From Chengkuizengella sediminis (lineage in GTDB: Bacteria > Bacillota > Bacilli > Paenibacillales > KCTC-33759), in NCBI RefSeq assembly GCF_010078385.1, contig NZ_SIJC01000018.1, positions 1-54,478 of the forward strand: DNA of 54,478 nucleotides. Reading direction: 5' to 3'. Made by a program: the position numbers and the translations under genes. Under the pieces are notes generated by a model. It did no database searches, was not told the DNA's origin, and saw nothing but the letters and a program-made list of their open reading frames with translations. Shown piece after piece: positions 52,645 to 54,478 of this stretch. Positions within the stretch are counted from its first letter, which is position 1, and each line of letters opens with the position of its first letter.

Positions 52645-54420
52645 ATGAGTCCATTTAAAACATATTTTCAATTTGTGAAGCCCTATTGGAAATTAATCTT
52701 TATCACGATCATTATAGGAGTGGTCAAATTTGGAATTCCTTTAACACTACCTTTAATGATGCAGTATGTCATAGATGGTTTACTTACAAATGAAGAAATG
52801 GCTGATAGTGAGAAGGTTTCGAAGCTCGTTTATTTACTTGTAGGTGCCCTCATTTTATTTATTATTGTGAGATGGCCTATTGAATACTTAAGGCAATACT
52901 TTGCACAGCTTGCTACTAGTCGTATATTGTTTGATATCCGTAATCGTTTATTTGATCATATTCAGAAATTATCCATTCGTTTTTATCAAAATCGAAAGGT
53001 TGGAGAAATCATCTCTCGATTTATAAACGATGTAGAGCAGACGAAGAGTATTGTAGAAGTCGGTTTGATGAATATTTGGTTAGATTTATTTACCCTTACG
53101 ATTGCATTAGGATTTATGTTTTATTTAAATCCTATACTCGCTCTAATTGCGATATCCATCTTCCCTCTTTATGCGATTGCGGTAAAAATATTGTATAAAC
53201 GTTTGAAGCAATTAACAAAGGATCGTTCACAAGCTTTAGCCGAAATTCAGGCTTATTTACATGAAAGAATTCAAGGAATACCAGTAATTAGAAGCTTTAC
53301 ATTGGAGAAAGTTGAACGAGATAGATTTGGAAAGAGAAATAGCATCTATTTAGATAGAGCTTTGAAACAAACTCGATGGAATGCACTAACTCATTCAATT
53401 ATTAATACACTTACTGATATCGCTCCACTCCTTGTCATCGGTTATGGTGGTTATCAAGTCATTCAAGGAAATTTGACTTTAGGTGCATTTGTTGCTTTTT
53501 TTGGTTATTTGGATCGATTGTACAGTCCATTACGTCGTTTGGTAAATTCCTCTACTGTATTAACGCAAGCAGCAGCATCTTTAGAAAGAATGGTGGAGTT
53601 CATGGAAGAACCATACGATATTGTAGATGCACCGCACGCCTATCCTATTAAAAACGTGAAAGGGGATATCCAATTTGACCATGTTACTTTTAGTTATCTA
53701 AAAGACGGAGAACCTGTTTTAAAGGATATTCAATTTTCGATACGATCAGGGGAAACAGTGGCTTTAGTTGGGATAAGTGGTGGTGGAAAGTCTTCACTTG
53801 TAGGTTTAATTCCTCGATTTTTCGATATAAATCAAGGAGTTATTCGTGTTGATGGTCACGATATTACCAATGTTCAAACAAAAAGTCTGCGTGAAAATAT
53901 TGGAATGGTGCTGCAAGATAACATTTTATTTAGTGGATCTGTACGTGAAAACATTTTGTTTGGAAAACCTGATGCAGCAGAAGAAGAGGTGATTCAAGCT
54001 GCTAAGGCTGCAAATGCACATGATTTTATTATGGAGCTTCCTAAGGGTTATGACACCGAAATTGGAGAACGTGGAGTGAAATTATCTGGGGGACAAAAAC
54101 AACGTGTTGCCATTTCAAGAGTGTTCCTTAAAGATCCGCAAATTTTAATTTTGGATGAAGCAACCTCAGCTCTTGATTTAGAATCAGAAGCCTTGATTCA
54201 AAAATCGTTAGACAAATTAGCAAAAGATCGAACAACTCTCATTGTGGCACATCGTCTTTCCACAATCACACATGCGGATAAAATTGTGTATATGGAAGAT
54301 GGTCAAATTAAAGAAATGGGTACTCATCAACAGTTAATGAAAACTGGAGGAGCTTATGCACGTTTATATAATGTACAGAATCTTACTTCAGATTCACCTG
54401 TAAAAACTACAAATTTTTAA
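52645..54420 (+). CDS. ABC transporter, exporter type with fused ATPase domain
   Basis: A 591-residue half-transporter. The N-terminal membrane domain (six segments, residues 1-310) has RFYQNRKVGEIISRFINDVEQ, the ICL pattern of MsbA-like exporters. The ATPase domain has Walker A GISGGGKSS, signature LSGGQKQR, Walker B ILILDEATSALD and switch His in VAHRLSTI. It should work as a homodimer moving lipids or drugs. It begins 18 bases after znuB, so it may be the last gene of the same operon, although its role with zinc uptake is unclear. The ATG follows AGAAGGGGCAAACAAAG. Confidence 0.9.
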   Translation: MSPFKTYFQFVKPYWKLIFITIIIGVVKFGIPLTLPLMMQYVIDGLLTNEEMADSEKVSKLVYLLVGALILFIIVRWPIEYLRQYFAQLATSRILFDIRNRLFDHIQKLSIRFYQNRKVGEIISRFINDVEQTKSIVEVGLMNIWLDLFTLTIALGFMFYLNPILALIAISIFPLYAIAVKILYKRLKQLTKDRSQALAEIQAYLHERIQGIPVIRSFTLEKVERDRFGKRNSIYLDRALKQTRWNALTHSIINTLTDIAPLLVIGYGGYQVIQGNLTLGAFVAFFGYLDRLYSPLRRLVNSSTVLTQAAASLERMVEFMEEPYDIVDAPHAYPIKNVKGDIQFDHVTFSYLKDGEPVLKDIQFSIRSGETVALVGISGGGKSSLVGLIPRFFDINQGVIRVDGHDITNVQTKSLRENIGMVLQDNILFSGSVRENILFGKPDAAEEEVIQAAKAANAHDFIMELPKGYDTEIGERGVKLSGGQKQRVAISRVFLKDPQILILDEATSALDLESEALIQKSLDKLAKDRTTLIVAHRLSTITHADKIVYMEDGQIKEMGTHQQLMKTGGAYARLYNVQNLTSDSPVKTTNF

Positions 54421-54478
54421 TACAAAAATTGATTTATCCTCAACGGATTGCAATGATATGAAAAAACCGTTCAAACCA

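Overview
The window is an AT-rich (roughly one third G+C, judged by eye) chromosomal segment from a Gram-positive, low-GC Firmicute, most likely a spore-forming member of Bacillales (Bacillaceae or Paenibacillaceae). This rests on the infC-rpmI-rplT order with an ATT-started infC, a T-box-controlled ilvBNC-leuAB operon, the ytqA/ytqB pair, a pucABDCE-type xanthine dehydrogenase operon, and strong GGAGG ribosome-binding sites. No tRNA or rRNA gene was recognised. All family names come from reading the translations; no database search was run.

Layout. 1-2640: a small lipoprotein, the tRNA-modifying pair YtqB (MnmM) and YtqA, and one small orphan gene. 2676-8115: a minus-strand molybdenum hydroxylase operon (XdhC, MocA-like, Mo, FAD and 2Fe-2S proteins). 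8371-10878: two tandem near-identical SDR dehydrogenases, duplicated with their promoters and a palindromic operator, beside a divergent TetR-type regulator. 10989-13970: trmB, a small cysteine-bearing protein, a diacylglycerol-type glycosyltransferase and a PAP2 phosphatase. 14218-15670: the translation operon infC-rpmI-rplT with an L20-type leader. 15699-22356: T-box leader then ilvB-ilvN-ilvC-leuA-leuB, with stem-loops between genes; leuCD does not follow. 22385-25747: peroxiredoxin, thioredoxin-like protein and a CPA2 antiporter. 25809-29156: a tripartite tricarboxylate transporter (tctCBA) behind a consensus cre site. 29334-31762: a tryptophan-2,3-dioxygenase-like heme protein followed by a SAM methyltransferase. 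31786-34121: a CitA/DcuS-type two-component system that may serve the transporter.

34122-43427 is an accessory, decaying region. It holds a 17-unit beta-helix repeat protein flanked by about 120-bp direct repeats, at least four broken genes (two frameshifted at A-runs), a chimeric recombinase/seryl-tRNA synthetase remnant, repeated hairpin-promoter modules and short dispersed motifs. 43428-48681 carries a P-loop kinase-like protein, a GNAT acetyltransferase, a drug efflux pump, a DUF817 membrane protein and a chemotaxis receptor. 48710-54420 holds an FAH-family hydrolase and, divergently, a zinc-linked operon. In that operon a near-perfect Zur box lies just after a sigma-A promoter, ahead of the isoprenoid isomerase gene fni, a ZnuC/ZnuB-type ABC transporter and an ABC exporter.

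The most interesting points are the TDO-like enzyme plus methyltransferase pair, the isoprenoid gene under an apparent Zur operator, the duplicated SDR/operator unit with its regulator, and the repeat-flanked beta-helix gene.
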